The notes under the pieces were generated by a model. That model searched no databases, was not told the DNA's origin, and saw nothing but the letters and a program-made list of their open reading frames with translations. The position numbers and the translations under genes are program-made. Below, piece after piece: positions 31,242 to 40,128 of a stretch of DNA of 64,000 nt. Every line of letters starts with the position of its first letter. The stretch's first letter is position 1. This DNA comes from Streptomyces flavofungini (GTDB lineage Bacteria > Actinomycetota > Actinomycetes > Streptomycetales > Streptomycetaceae), in the NCBI RefSeq assembly GCF_030388665.1, contig NZ_CP128846.1, positions 4,662,501 through 4,726,500 of the forward strand, read 5' to 3'.

Positions 31242-32954
31242 TCAGCCCTTGAACTTCACGTCCGTGATGCCTTGCTTGTAACCCGCGCTGTAGTAGCCGT
31301 CCGTGCCGGACCTCGGCACGTGCGTCACCCAGAGAAGCACGTACTGCGTCTTGACCGGCTTGTCGGCCTTGATGTTCAGGCTCGTGCCCGTGGTCGTGCC
31401 GTCACCGATCTTCTTCATCGAGTCGACGGACCCGGTCGGCGACAGCGAGTCGGCCGCGTACAGCGCCGCCGTGGTCTTGTGGCCCGGGTACTTCAGGCCG
31501 AGCGACGCAGCCGTGACGCTCTTCGCGGAGCCGAGATCGTAGACGATTCCGACGCCTGCGCGGTACGGGGCCAGCCGAGGGCCGTCCACGTACGACTTGG
31601 TGCGCCAGAGCGTGGAGGTGTCTCCGTCGTACGTCTTCGAGACGTTCTCGGGGTCCTGCAGTTTGCCGCCGAGCGCGGACTCCTGCGCGTTCTGGATCGC
31701 GATCGGCTTCGGCGGCTTCGGCTGCTTCTTGTCGTCGCCGTCCGTCGTCTTCGTCGTACCGGAGTCGCCGCCCTTGTTCTGGTCCATGAGCGCGTCCGCG
31801 AGCTGCCAACTGCCCAGGCCCAGCGCGGCGATGAGCAGCGCGGAGACGGCCCACTTGAGAGCCTTGCCGGTGCGGCTCTGCAGCGGGGGCGGCGGGGCGG
31901 GGACGGCCTGGGTGGTGCCGGGGGGCTGGGCGCCGCGGCCGTAGTTGCCCTGCTGGTACGTCGTGCGCTGGTACTCCGGAGGGGCCGTGAAGGCGGGCTC
32001 CGGGGGCCGGATGCGGGGCAACTCGGCGATGGCCTTGACCAGGTCGTCCGGCGTGGGGCACGCGGGCTCCTGGCGGGACGCTGTCGCGCCGTCGTTGGCG
32101 AGCGCGCGCATGGCGAGCTCTGACAGGCCGCGGTGCACCCCGGCGCGGACCTGGTCCGGCGGGAGCAGGCCGACGTCCTTGGGGAGGCCGGAGAGGCCGT
32201 AGGCGTCGCTGTCGTACGGCCAGCGCTGGGTGAGCGCGGCGTACAGCAGGGCGCCGATCGCTTCGGTGTCCGTGCGCTGCGGGGTCTCGGAGCTGATGCC
32301 GCGCAGCGCGGCGTTCACGGCGAGGCCGCGGATGCGGTACTGGCCCGATGAGGTGCGCAGGACGGCGCTCGGCGTCAGTCGCAGATGCGCGAGGCCCTCG
32401 CGGTGGGCGGCGGCCATCGCCTGGGTGACTTGGCTGACGAGTTGGTAGGCGTCGTGGGCGTCGAGGGGCCCTGCCGCGAGCAGTGCGGTCAGTTCCGTGG
32501 CGTCGGGCAGCCACTCGTGCACGACGTAGACGAGGTCGTTCTCCTCGACCGCGTCCAGGACCTGCACGAAGCGGGGGTCACCGAGCAGCGCCGCGGAGCG
32601 GGCCGCGGCGAGCACCGAGCGGGCCCGGGGATGGTCGGCGGGCAGCAGGTGCACACCCACGGCCCGGCGCAGTTTCTCGTCGACCGCACGCCAGCTGCTG
32701 AAACCGTCCAGACGGGTGACGCACTCTTCGAGGCGATAGCGTCTGGCGAGCTTGTGACCGCTGTGCAGTTCCGGGGGAGTTGTCACCCCGGGCGCGTTGG
32801 TGGGCTCGTTCGTGTTGGCTGTTCCGTCGTCTGCCGTGTCCCGCTCCCGGGTCTGGGCCACCCCGTCGGCCGTGGACTGCTCCGCCTGCGCGGTCAGCGG
32901 CTTGTCGCCGCTGTTGTCTGCCACGTCGACGGCAGCCGTGCTCCGTTCCGCCAC
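31242..32954 (-). CDS. MurJ-linked pseudokinase with C-terminal extracellular domain
   Basis: This 570-residue protein has a kinase-like fold (about 68-300): GHKLARRYRLEECVTRLDGFSSWRAVDEKLRRAVGVHLLP. The ATP-binding Lys of the third strand is absent (RAVGVHLL), the HRDLKPxN loop reads HLRLTPSAVL, and DFG is replaced by RGLAVN, so it cannot be a normal kinase. A Pro/Gln-rich linker and one transmembrane helix (GKALKWAVSALLIAALGLGSWQLADALM) lead to an outer discoidin-like domain. It corresponds to the pseudokinase part of mycobacterial MviN (Rv3910), which binds FhaA; here it is a separate gene before sigM, next to murJ. Confidence 0.85.
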   Translation of the reverse strand: MAERSTAAVDVADNSGDKPLTAQAEQSTADGVAQTRERDTADDGTANTNEPTNAPGVTTPPELHSGHKLARRYRLEECVTRLDGFSSWRAVDEKLRRAVGVHLLPADHPRARSVLAAARSAALLGDPRFVQVLDAVEENDLVYVVHEWLPDATELTALLAAGPLDAHDAYQLVSQVTQAMAAAHREGLAHLRLTPSAVLRTSSGQYRIRGLAVNAALRGISSETPQRTDTEAIGALLYAALTQRWPYDSDAYGLSGLPKDVGLLPPDQVRAGVHRGLSELAMRALANDGATASRQEPACPTPDDLVKAIAELPRIRPPEPAFTAPPEYQRTTYQQGNYGRGAQPPGTTQAVPAPPPPLQSRTGKALKWAVSALLIAALGLGSWQLADALMDQNKGGDSGTTKTTDGDDKKQPKPPKPIAIQNAQESALGGKLQDPENVSKTYDGDTSTLWRTKSYVDGPRLAPYRAGVGIVYDLGSAKSVTAASLGLKYPGHKTTAALYAADSLSPTGSVDSMKKIGDGTTTGTSLNIKADKPVKTQYVLLWVTHVPRSGTDGYYSAGYKQGITDVKFKG

Positions 32955-33072
32955 CGTCGCTCCTGCCTCCCCATCCGTTGCGCTTCGTCAGACGCCAAAG
33001 CCAATTGTGCCCACAGTCCGGCGCTATGCACGACACGCGGTGGGCGACGATGGTTGTGCGGACTCCTTCACA

Positions 33073-35817
33073 TCAGCGCCCCAGTCGTCCGCGCACCATA
33101 CCGACCAGCGAGTTCAGCTCCTGGATCCGCATGCGCCGCGCGGCCACGAAGAAGACCCCGAAGAGCACGGCCAGACCGACGATCAGCGCGGCCAGGGAGC
33201 CGAAGAGCCCCTGCCCGAGCGCCTTCGTGATCGCGTACCCGGCTCCGGCGCCGAGAATCGCCCCCGGCACGGAGGCCAGCGCGAGCCGGGCATAGGTACG
33301 GATCACGTTCGCCCCGTCCAGATCGCCGCCCAGGCGCTTGCGCAGCCGCTGCCAGGCGACGCCCACACCGATCGCGTACGCGGCGCCGTAGGACAGTGCC
33401 ATGCCCGCCACGGCCCAGCGGGCGGGCAGCACCAGGTAGCAGACCCCGGAGGCGGCGGCGTTGAAGGCGGCCACGATGACCGTGTTGTAGAAGGGGGTGC
33501 GGGTGTCCTCGTACGCGTAGAAGGCGCGCAGGACGACGTACTGCACGGAGTACGGGATCAGGCCGAGGCCGAAGGCCATCAGCATGTAGCCCATGCGAGT
33601 GGCGCCGTTGACGCCGGACGAGCCGAAGATGAGCGTGCACATCGGGATGCCGAGTGCGAGGAAGCTGAAGGCGATCGGCACGATCGCGACGGCCGAGGTG
33701 CGCAGGCCCTGCGAGATGTCGTCCCGCACGGCCCCGGTGTCGCCCTCGTGGGCCGAGCGCGACAGCCTCGGCAGCAGGGCGGCCATCAAGGAGACCGTGA
33801 TGATGGCTTGCGGGAGTCCCCAGATGAGCTGGGCGTTGGCATAGGCGGAGAAGCCGGTGCCGTCCATACCGGAGTGCTTGACCGCCGCGGTGCCGAGCTG
33901 GGTCACGACGATCGCGCCCGCCTGGTTGGCGAGGACGAAGAGCATCGTCCACTTGGCGAGCATGGCGGCCTTGCCGAGGCCCTGGCCCTTCCAGTCGAAG
34001 CGCAGCCGCAGCTTGAAGCCGGTCTCGCGCAGGTAGGGGAACATCGCGAGCGACTGCACGACGAGACCGAGCAGGACGCCGACACCGAGGAGCCGCACGC
34101 CGTCGTCGGGGATCGACGTGACGCGCATGCCCGACTTCTCGGATGTGCCGTACACCCAGAGGAACATGCCGAGCGTCGCGATGATGACGATGTTGTTGAG
34201 GACCGGGGTCCACATCATCGCGCCGAACTTCCCGCGGGCGTTGAGAATCTGTCCCATCACGACATGGATGCCCATGAAGAAGATCGACGGCAGGAAGTAG
34301 CGGACGAAGGTGATGGCGACCTCGTTGGCCGCCGGGTCGCTGGCGACCGGGGTGGAGAGGGCGTGGACCAGCAGCGGCGCGGCGATCCAGCCGAGCACCG
34401 TGAGCACGCCGAGCGCCACCATGACGAGCGTCAGGAGCCGGTTGGCGTACGCCTGGCCGCCGTCCGCGTCGTTCTTCTGGGCGCGCACGAGCTGCGGCAC
34501 GAAGACCGAGTTGAGGCCGCCGCCGACGGTGAGGATGTAGATCATCGTCGGCAGCTGGTAGGCGACCTGGAAGGTGTCGCCGAGCAGGCCGATGCCGAGC
34601 GCCGAGACGATCATCGCCGAGCGGACGAAGCCGGTGAGGCGGGACACCATCGTGCCCGCGGCCATCACGGCGCTGGACTTCAGCAGGCTGGACGCGCGGC
34701 CCCCGGACTTCACCGCGGGCGCTGCCGGAGCCGACGAGGGCGCCTTGGCGGGCGGCGGGACGGCCGGGGACGCCGGCGCCTCCTGCCCCGCGGGCGGGCG
34801 CGTGCCGGCGTGCTGGGGCTCCTGGTGGTAGCCGCCCTGGTCCGGGTACTGGCCGGGGTCCGGGTACTGGTTCGGGTCCTGGTAGTAGCCACCGGCCTGC
34901 TGGTTGGCGTACGGAGCGCCCTGCTGCGCGTACGGGGCGCCCTGCTGCTCGCCGTACGCGGGGTCGCTCTGCGGGTACGCGTACGGCGTGCCGTGCTGCT
35001 GGTCAGCGTAGGCGCCCTGCTGGTGGGCATAGCCGGCACCATGCTGCTGCTGGTCCGGGTAGGCGGCCTGGCCGGGCTGCTGCTGGTAGGGGTAGGCGGC
35101 GCCCTGCTGGTCCTGGTATCCGGCGGGCTGTCCCTGGTATCCGGCACCGGGCTGGCCCTGGTAGCCGCCCGCCTGCGGGTCCTGGTACCCGGCGCTCTGG
35201 GCGGGCTGCTGGCCCTGGTATCCCCCGCCGTGGGCGCCCTGCTGCCCCTGGTACGGGGCGTTCTGCTGGCCGTCGTAGCCCTGCTGGGCTCGCGGATCGG
35301 CGGCCTGGGGGTCGCCGTAGCCCGCCCGCGGGTCGCGGTGTCCGCTGCCCTGCTGGTCCCGGAAGAGGTGGGCGAAGGCGTCCGGCTGGTGCCGCTCCTC
35401 GCCCGCCTGCGTGACGAGGTCGTCCACGCCCACGTACTGGGTGGTGCGCGGGTCGTCGCCGTAGGGGAGGTGACGGGTGGTGCCGTCCGGCTCCGGCGGC
35501 GGGGTCTGGGCCCAGACGCGGGGGTCCGGCTGGTACTGGGCCGACGGCGGCTGGGCGTAGAGCTGCTGCGGGTCGGGGTAGCTCCCGGGCGGCGGCGGGG
35601 GGTGGGCCGCGCGGTCGTAGAGCGCCTCGGCCACCGGGTCCTGGGCCGAGAGGTCCTGGGCCCGATAGGGGTCCTGGGCGTACGCGTCCTGGAGGTAGGC
35701 GTCAGGCGCGTGCTGCGGCGGCACCTGACCGTCCTCGTGAGGGCCGGGAGGCGGGTCCCCGGCCGCACCGGAGCTGCCCGCGCCCTGGCCGCGCTCACCG
35801 TCGTACGGCGCGTTCAT
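33073..35817 (-). CDS. murJ: lipid II flippase MurJ (MviN)
   Basis: This 914-residue protein moves lipid II across the membrane for peptidoglycan synthesis. The first 375 residues are a cytoplasmic Gln/Tyr/Pro/Gly-rich region with many YQGQQ and AYPDQQ-like repeats. The flippase core begins KSSAVMAAGTMVSRLTGFVRSAMIVSALG, continues with about 14 helices, including QVAYQLPTMIYILTVGGGLNSVFVPQLVRA, and ends GVFFVAARRMRIQELNSLVGMVRGRLGR. It lies between the DUF6049 gene and the pseudokinase gene. Confidence 0.94.
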   Translation of the reverse strand: MNAPYDGERGQGAGSSGAAGDPPPGPHEDGQVPPQHAPDAYLQDAYAQDPYRAQDLSAQDPVAEALYDRAAHPPPPPGSYPDPQQLYAQPPSAQYQPDPRVWAQTPPPEPDGTTRHLPYGDDPRTTQYVGVDDLVTQAGEERHQPDAFAHLFRDQQGSGHRDPRAGYGDPQAADPRAQQGYDGQQNAPYQGQQGAHGGGYQGQQPAQSAGYQDPQAGGYQGQPGAGYQGQPAGYQDQQGAAYPYQQQPGQAAYPDQQQHGAGYAHQQGAYADQQHGTPYAYPQSDPAYGEQQGAPYAQQGAPYANQQAGGYYQDPNQYPDPGQYPDQGGYHQEPQHAGTRPPAGQEAPASPAVPPPAKAPSSAPAAPAVKSGGRASSLLKSSAVMAAGTMVSRLTGFVRSAMIVSALGIGLLGDTFQVAYQLPTMIYILTVGGGLNSVFVPQLVRAQKNDADGGQAYANRLLTLVMVALGVLTVLGWIAAPLLVHALSTPVASDPAANEVAITFVRYFLPSIFFMGIHVVMGQILNARGKFGAMMWTPVLNNIVIIATLGMFLWVYGTSEKSGMRVTSIPDDGVRLLGVGVLLGLVVQSLAMFPYLRETGFKLRLRFDWKGQGLGKAAMLAKWTMLFVLANQAGAIVVTQLGTAAVKHSGMDGTGFSAYANAQLIWGLPQAIITVSLMAALLPRLSRSAHEGDTGAVRDDISQGLRTSAVAIVPIAFSFLALGIPMCTLIFGSSGVNGATRMGYMLMAFGLGLIPYSVQYVVLRAFYAYEDTRTPFYNTVIVAAFNAAASGVCYLVLPARWAVAGMALSYGAAYAIGVGVAWQRLRKRLGGDLDGANVIRTYARLALASVPGAILGAGAGYAITKALGQGLFGSLAALIVGLAVLFGVFFVAARRMRIQELNSLVGMVRGRLGR
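34813..35325 (-). repeat. low-complexity repeats encoding the MurJ N-terminal tail
   Basis: This stretch of murJ encodes residues about 165-335, built from degenerate units such as GYQGQQ, GYQDQQ and PYAQQG. The DNA shows frequent CTGCTG/CTGGTA triplets on the plus strand. Repeat copy number is likely to vary between strains. Confidence 0.7.
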
Positions 35818-35864
35818 GGTTTACCCCACCTCATGGTCCGCGGGCCCACCGGCCACGACATCGC

Positions 35865-38381
35865 TCAACGGTCCACTCTCTCACCCGTGTGCGAAGGCTC
35901 GGTGCTTTCCACAGCGGTGTCCGGTGTCGGGTCACTCGGCTGCTCGGGATCGGCCGAACCGGGGTCGGTGCCGGGAGAGGTGTCGGGGGCGGCGTCGGAA
36001 TCACCGTCGGGGCCGCCGTCCGGGCCTGCCTCCGCCTGCCGCCGCGCCGCGCGCTTGCGCTGGGTGTACATGCGGAATCCGGCGAGGACGAGGAGCAGCA
36101 CACCGCCGCCGATGACCAGCATCACCGTCGCGGTGAACTCGGTGACGTTGACGTCGAAGCGGACGGGCTCGCCGTAGGGCTCGTTGTCCTCGGTGTACAG
36201 CTGGGCGTAGACCGTGACCGGGCCGTTGGCGTTGGCGGTGGTGGTGAACTTCACGGACTGGGTGTGGCCGCCGCCCGTGATCCTGACGGGCTGCTCCTCG
36301 TAGAGTCCGTCGCCGACCTTCAGGCGGGTGGGGTTGGTCGACGTCAGGCGCAGCACGAGGTGGTCGACGCCCTGCACCAGGTTGTTCTGCACCGTGACCG
36401 GGATGGTCGCGCTGCGGCCCGACAGCTTCACGTCGGACTTGTTGATCAGCTTCACCTGCTGGATGAGGCTCGTCAGATATCCCTGCACGCCCTTGCGGAA
36501 GTTCTGGGCGTCGGTCGGGCGGCCGCGCCACGACGTGGACATCTCACGGTCCATCGCCCGCCCGAAGGGGGTGATGACGCGGTCCGGCTCGGAGAGGATC
36601 TGCTTGAAGCGGTCGAGCTTGCCCTGGGTGTTCTGGACCTCCTCGAACGCGGAGCGGGGCAGCTCCTGCTTGCGCAGCGTCGACGGGTAGGACCGGGCCG
36701 AGGGGACCTGGGTGGTGGCGTCCGGGTCCGGCTCGGCCTTCGCGGCCGCCGTCAGGGACTGCGGCTGCGACCAGCGCTTGTCGTCGAGGGCGGCGAGCGC
36801 CCGCGCCATGGTCTGGGCCTGGCTGGCCGAGGGCATGCGCTGCGGGGCGACCACGATGCTTCGCTGCTTGTCCGGATCCTGCAGGGTGATCATGAGACTT
36901 TGGGCCAGGAACTCCTGGGTGGCGAGGGTGGAGTCCTCGGCCCTCGTCATGTCGCCGCGGAAGGCGGTCGAGAGGCGCGCGTCGGCGACCACGGCGGTCG
37001 TCCCGCCGCCGATGGGCCGCGCGGCGCTCGGGGTGTACAGCAGCCCGCCCGTCTCCCGCAGACTGTCGCTGCGGGCGATCACCGAGTGGGCACCCGCCGA
37101 GGTGGCGACATCCACGACCGACGGGTCGACAGCGCCCTCGGCGGGCCAGGCGAAGTCCGAGGTCGGCTTGACGTTGAGGATGTCCTCCACGGCCTGGGCG
37201 CCGACCTCGGTGGCTTCCTTGAGGTGGCCGAGCGAGCCCTTGACGGCCCTGCCGTTGTGGGCGAGCGAGGCGAGATCGGGGTCGGCGAAGGGCAGCGCGA
37301 CGACCTTCTTGCCCTTGACGGCCTTGTGGAGCTGGTTGAGCCACTGCTTCGCGAGGGCCTGGTGCTTGCCGGCGACGGTCGTGCCGTCCGGTCCCTCGAC
37401 GTCATAGCTCGTCGTCATCGCGTCGACGGAGACCAGCAGGTCCGGGTCGATGACCCAGGCGACGTCGAGCTGGCTGCCGAGCGTCAGGAGCTGCTGCAGC
37501 CGCCCGCCGGTCTGGAGCTCCTTGGCCAGGCTCTCGTCCTTGAAGAGCGGCGTCTGCTCCTCGTCGGAGCGTGTCCTCGACGTGAGGTGCGTGGTGGACA
37601 TGAGCGGCCACAGGTACGTCGTCTTGGTCTTCGTGTCGGCTGCCCCGTCCTGCCACGGCAGGAAGGTCCGCTCGATGCCGAGCACCTGCGGGTAGGGCTG
37701 CGCGGCGGTCTGGCCGGTCAGCGTCACGCCGAGCTGGTAGACGCCGTCCATGCCGAGGTGCAGGGCGCTCACAGGCACGGAGATGCTGAAGTCGTACGGG
37801 ACGCCCGGGGCGAGCCGGGAGAACTTCTCGACGTACTTCCCGCCGACCTCGGAGCCGTCGAGCCCCGGCTGGTACGTGGTGCGCTTCGCGGCGCTGTCGA
37901 TGTCCGTGCGGCCGCCCAGGGCGCTGCCCACACGGAGGCCCACGTGGGCGTCGGTGATCGCCTGGCGTCCCTCGTTGGTGATCTTTCCGGAGACCACGAC
38001 GGTGTCACCCTTGCGCGGCGCGCTGGGCGTGAGGGAGTCCAGGGAGACGTCGACGGTACGGGAGCCGGTGGGGGCGGTCTTCGTGCCCGTGGCGGCCTTG
38101 CGCGCGCTCGCGGCGACACCCGTGGTACTCGACGTGCCCGCCGACCCGGTCGCGGTGTTTGCCCTCACGTCCGTTCCGGCAGCGTGCGCGGAGGGGCTCA
38201 CGGGCACCTGGAGCAGCCCGGCCAGCAGTGGTGCCCCGGCCAGCAGTGTCGCTGCCCGCCGGAACCACCGGCGGGCAGGTGAGGGGCTGGTCCCCGGGAA
38301 ATCTGCCGCCTCGGCCACGCGTTGCCCGTCCCTCGTCGTCGTCAGCTGTGTCGGTGGTTGTCGTTCGCTGCGTCCACGCAT
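35865..38381 (-). CDS. DUF6049 family secreted/membrane-anchored protein
   Basis: This 838-residue protein probably starts at ATG 38381 (MRGRSERQPPTQ); GTG 38318 (VAEAADFPG), which has GAGGGACGGG upstream, is a serious alternative. A signal sequence (RRWFRRAATLLAGAPLLAGLLQVPVSPSAHA) leads to beta-rich outer domains, including VDVSLDSLTPSAPRKGDTVVVSGKITNEG (an NEW3/CARDB-like fold). The C-terminus has a transmembrane helix (TVMLVIGGGVLLLVLAGFRM) and an acidic Pro/Ser tail. It lies 47 bp before murJ and is conserved there in actinobacteria. The function is unknown but is likely linked to envelope growth. Confidence 0.82.
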   Translation of the reverse strand: MRGRSERQPPTQLTTTRDGQRVAEAADFPGTSPSPARRWFRRAATLLAGAPLLAGLLQVPVSPSAHAAGTDVRANTATGSAGTSSTTGVAASARKAATGTKTAPTGSRTVDVSLDSLTPSAPRKGDTVVVSGKITNEGRQAITDAHVGLRVGSALGGRTDIDSAAKRTTYQPGLDGSEVGGKYVEKFSRLAPGVPYDFSISVPVSALHLGMDGVYQLGVTLTGQTAAQPYPQVLGIERTFLPWQDGAADTKTKTTYLWPLMSTTHLTSRTRSDEEQTPLFKDESLAKELQTGGRLQQLLTLGSQLDVAWVIDPDLLVSVDAMTTSYDVEGPDGTTVAGKHQALAKQWLNQLHKAVKGKKVVALPFADPDLASLAHNGRAVKGSLGHLKEATEVGAQAVEDILNVKPTSDFAWPAEGAVDPSVVDVATSAGAHSVIARSDSLRETGGLLYTPSAARPIGGGTTAVVADARLSTAFRGDMTRAEDSTLATQEFLAQSLMITLQDPDKQRSIVVAPQRMPSASQAQTMARALAALDDKRWSQPQSLTAAAKAEPDPDATTQVPSARSYPSTLRKQELPRSAFEEVQNTQGKLDRFKQILSEPDRVITPFGRAMDREMSTSWRGRPTDAQNFRKGVQGYLTSLIQQVKLINKSDVKLSGRSATIPVTVQNNLVQGVDHLVLRLTSTNPTRLKVGDGLYEEQPVRITGGGHTQSVKFTTTANANGPVTVYAQLYTEDNEPYGEPVRFDVNVTEFTATVMLVIGGGVLLLVLAGFRMYTQRKRAARRQAEAGPDGGPDGDSDAAPDTSPGTDPGSADPEQPSDPTPDTAVESTEPSHTGERVDR

Positions 38382-38545
38382 GGTAACGAGGTGCGCCGGG
38401 GCTAAGTGCCGCGGACTGGACCACAAGATCGGAAGAGCTGGCGGCGATGTCCACAAGGCCGGTGGTGAGCGCCGTGCGCGGCCCTGACGAGGCCCGTGGA
38501 AATCAAGGCGGCCCCGGGCGCCCGGGCCACGTACCCTTTTCTGTT

Positions 38546-40015
38546 GTGCCGAACGCCAACGAAGACAATCCCCGTGCCCTGAGCCAGGCGCAGGACCGCG
38601 CCGTGAGCGAGCTGCTGCGCGTCTCCCCCGTCGCGGACGACCTCGCCCGCCGTTTCCAGGAGGCCGGGTTCTCGCTCGCCCTGGTGGGCGGCTCGGTCCG
38701 GGACGCGCTCCTGGGCCGGCTCGGCAACGATCTGGACTTCACGACGGACGCCCGCCCCGAGGACGTGCTGAAGATCGTCCGGCCATGGGCCGACGCGGTC
38801 TGGGAGGTCGGAATCGCCTTCGGGACGGTGGGCTGCCAGAAGGACGCCCGCGTGGACGGCGCCGAGCAGCGCTTCCAGGTCGAAGTGACGACATATCGAT
38901 CGGAGGCGTACGACCGGACCTCGCGCAAGCCCGAGGTGTCGTACGGCGACTCCATCGAGGAGGACCTCATCCGACGTGACTTCACCGTGAACGCGATGGC
39001 CGTCGCGCTCCCGGAGAAGACGTTCATCGACCCGCACGGCGGCCTCGGCGACCTGGCCGAGCGCGTCCTGCGGACCCCCGGCACCCCCGAGGACTCCTTC
39101 TCGGACGACCCGCTGCGGATGATGCGGGCCGCGCGCTTCGCCGCGCAGCTGGACTTCGAGGTGGCCCCCGAGGTCGTCGTGGCGATGAAGGCGATGGCCG
39201 GGCGTATCGAGATCGTCTCCGCCGAGCGGGTCCGGGACGAGCTGAACAAGCTCATCCTGTCCGCGCACCCGGCCAAGGGCCTCGCCCTGCTCGTGGACAC
39301 CGGACTCGCCGATTACGTCCTGCCGGAGCTTCCCGCCCTGCGCCTCGAGCGTGACGAGCACCACCGGCACAAGGACGTCTACGACCACACGCTGATCGTC
39401 CTTGAACAGGCGATGGCGCTGGAGACCGAGGGCCCGGACCTGACGCTGCGGCTCGCCGCGCTGCTGCACGACATCGGCAAGCCGAAGACGCGCCGCTTCG
39501 AGTCGGACGGGCGGGTCTCGTTCCACCACCACGAGGTGGTCGGGGCGAAGATGACCAAGAAGCGCATGACCGCCCTGAAGTACTCGAATGAGCTCATCAA
39601 GGACGTCTCGCGGCTCGTGGAGCTGCACCTGCGCTTCCACGGCTACGGCGAGGGTGAGTGGACGGACTCCGCGGTCCGCCGCTACGTCCGCGACGCGGGC
39701 CCGCTCCTCACCCGCCTGCACAAGCTAACCCGATCCGACTGCACCACCCGCAACAAGCGCAAGGCCAACGCCCTGTCGCGCGCGTACGACGGCCTGGAGG
39801 AGCGCATCGCCCGCCTCCAGGAGCAGGAGGAGCTGGACTCCATCCGCCCCGACCTCGACGGCAACGAGATCATGGAGATCCTGGGCGTCCGCCCGGGCCC
39901 GGCCGTCGGCCAGGCGTACAAGTTCCTGCTGGAGCTGCGCCTGGAGAACGGGCCGATGGAGCGGGGCGCGGCGGTGGCGGCGCTCAAGGAGTGGTGGGCC
40001 GCGCAGGAGCAGTAG
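38546..40015 (+). CDS. cca: CCA tRNA nucleotidyltransferase
   Basis: This 489-residue protein adds or repairs the tRNA 3' CCA end. GTG 38546 (VPNANEDNPRALSQAQ) fits homologues. There is no purine site upstream and TACCCT lies 9 bp before it, so the message may be leaderless. The nucleotidyltransferase head reads LVGGSVRDALLGRLGNDLDFTTDA (GGxVRD and DxD), and RRDFTVNAMA follows. The C-terminal HD domain reads LAALLHDIGKPKTR and FHHHEVVGAKM. It is divergent from DUF6049 and converges with the LppU-like gene. Confidence 0.95.
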   Translation: MPNANEDNPRALSQAQDRAVSELLRVSPVADDLARRFQEAGFSLALVGGSVRDALLGRLGNDLDFTTDARPEDVLKIVRPWADAVWEVGIAFGTVGCQKDARVDGAEQRFQVEVTTYRSEAYDRTSRKPEVSYGDSIEEDLIRRDFTVNAMAVALPEKTFIDPHGGLGDLAERVLRTPGTPEDSFSDDPLRMMRAARFAAQLDFEVAPEVVVAMKAMAGRIEIVSAERVRDELNKLILSAHPAKGLALLVDTGLADYVLPELPALRLERDEHHRHKDVYDHTLIVLEQAMALETEGPDLTLRLAALLHDIGKPKTRRFESDGRVSFHHHEVVGAKMTKKRMTALKYSNELIKDVSRLVELHLRFHGYGEGEWTDSAVRRYVRDAGPLLTRLHKLTRSDCTTRNKRKANALSRAYDGLEERIARLQEQEELDSIRPDLDGNEIMEILGVRPGPAVGQAYKFLLELRLENGPMERGAAVAALKEWWAAQEQ

Positions 40016-40026
40016 GGCCGGGCATG

Positions 40027-40068
40027 CGAGAGGGCGCTGTGTTTCACGTGAAACACAGCGCCCTCTCG
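40027..40068. terminator. 42-bp perfect palindrome with parS at its centre
   Basis: The arms run 40027-40047 and 40048-40068 without a mismatch. The core 14 bp (40041-40054) is parS; the outer parts (CGAGAGGGCGCTGT and complement) are a G+C-rich stem as in Streptomyces terminators. It lies 12 bp after cca in a convergent gap, so it should stop transcription as well as bind ParB. Confidence 0.7.
40041..40054. other. parS: parS site 5
   Basis: Perfect GTTTCACGTGAAAC at the centre of a 42-bp palindrome; 47 bp centre to centre from parS site 6. Confidence 0.97.
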
Positions 40069-40072
40069 ATGT

Positions 40073-40116
40073 GCGCGGAGAGGCGATGTTTCACGTGAAA
40101 CATCGCCTCTCCGCGC
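40073..40116. terminator. 44-bp perfect palindrome with parS at its centre
   Basis: Arms 40073-40094 and 40095-40116 match completely, with GCGCGGAGAGGCGAT before the core parS and its complement after it. It lies 12 bp beyond the stop of the minus-strand LppU-like gene and faces the 42-bp palindrome on the cca side. Confidence 0.7.
40088..40101. other. parS: parS site 6
   Basis: Perfect GTTTCACGTGAAAC at the centre of a 44-bp palindrome. Confidence 0.97.
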
Positions 40117-40128
40117 GCGCAGGCTTGC

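Noticed and set aside
32797..36177. 1126-codon plus-strand frame opposite murJ
   Set aside because: Shadow frame produced by the repetitive murJ N-terminus and core; no start signal or motif.
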